From: Natronolimnobius baerhuensis
Lineage (GTDB): Archaea; Halobacteriota; Halobacteria; Halobacteriales; Natrialbaceae
Length of the DNA: 64,000 bases
NCBI RefSeq assembly: GCF_002177135.1
Contig: NZ_MWPH01000001.1
Coordinates: 1-64,000, forward strand
Direction of reading: 5' to 3'
Part shown: positions 63,952-64,000 of the stretch, one piece after another
How the letters are laid out: every line of letters starts with the position of its first letter
How positions within the stretch are numbered: the stretch's first letter is position 1
Notes under the pieces: model-generated
The model's input: only the letters and a program-made list of their open reading frames with translations
Told to the model about the DNA's origin: nothing
The model's database searches: none
Made by a program: the position numbers and the translations under genes

Positions 63952-64000
63952 GTGAGAGACTCTCACAGTTGTACCCCAACCACTCATTTTGAATCCGTGG

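Overview
The window is a 64 kb piece of a haloarchaeal chromosome. It is GC-rich, the predicted proteins are strongly acidic, many genes have a TATA-like box about 25 bases before a near-leaderless start, and there are many small haloarchaea-type zinc-ribbon proteins. Informational genes are archaeal: aRF1, L40e, Trm1, thermosome, Orc1/Cdc6, Tsr3 and UbaA. The high density of CTCGAG sites and the gene content suggest a member of the Natrialbales, but species-level placement is inference.

Layout. 1-170 is the 3' end of a 5S rRNA and its terminator. 243-11713 holds a membrane protein, the ubiquitin-like protein activator UbaA, an NmrA-type dehydrogenase and a Nudix protein on a divergent palindrome-rich promoter, the FAU-1 RNA-binding protein with a coupled small protein, a PrsW protease homologue, a nonsense-interrupted membrane gene, riboflavin synthase, and an SF1 helicase coupled to an M24 peptidase homologue that has lost its metal site. 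11996-18469 holds an acyltransferase, a TraB-like protein, aRF1, a MinD ATPase and an Asp/His-rich lipoprotein. 18548-27962 is a long, mostly minus-strand run: ArgS, uridine kinase, Nudix, threonine synthase, an aspartoacylase-like protein, a SpoIIM membrane protein, DoxX and a SnoaL-like protein. 28101-32832 holds Tsr3, L40e, a mechanosensitive-channel-like protein, a metallo-beta-lactamase protein, a DUF99/uracil-DNA glycosylase repair group and HisH.

32833-33999 is a replication origin. It carries a decayed copy of the hisH 3' end, then nine origin-recognition-type boxes (one inverted, eight direct) around an AT-rich stretch, directly upstream of an Orc1/Cdc6 gene. Many boxes are spaced by multiples of about 31-32 bp. 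This is the most striking structure in the window.

35257-49888 contains trm1, a SWIM protein, a BrkB-type membrane protein, glutamine synthetase divergent from an Lrp regulator, an ABC exporter, a 46-residue membrane microprotein, a thermosome subunit, an SRAP DNA-protein crosslink protein, an MFS transporter behind a TetR-type palindrome, a PUA protein and a TMEM175-like channel. 50001-63951 contains an ABC-2 transporter pair, an RNB exoribonuclease, a GNAT, a flavoprotein disulfide reductase homologue, UvrA, a class V aminotransferase and a complete NrfD-type respiratory membrane subunit.

The region is mostly core chromosome. No IS element, CRISPR array or tRNA was found. The interesting parts are the origin, the decayed or degenerate genes, and a dispersed set of very small proteins.
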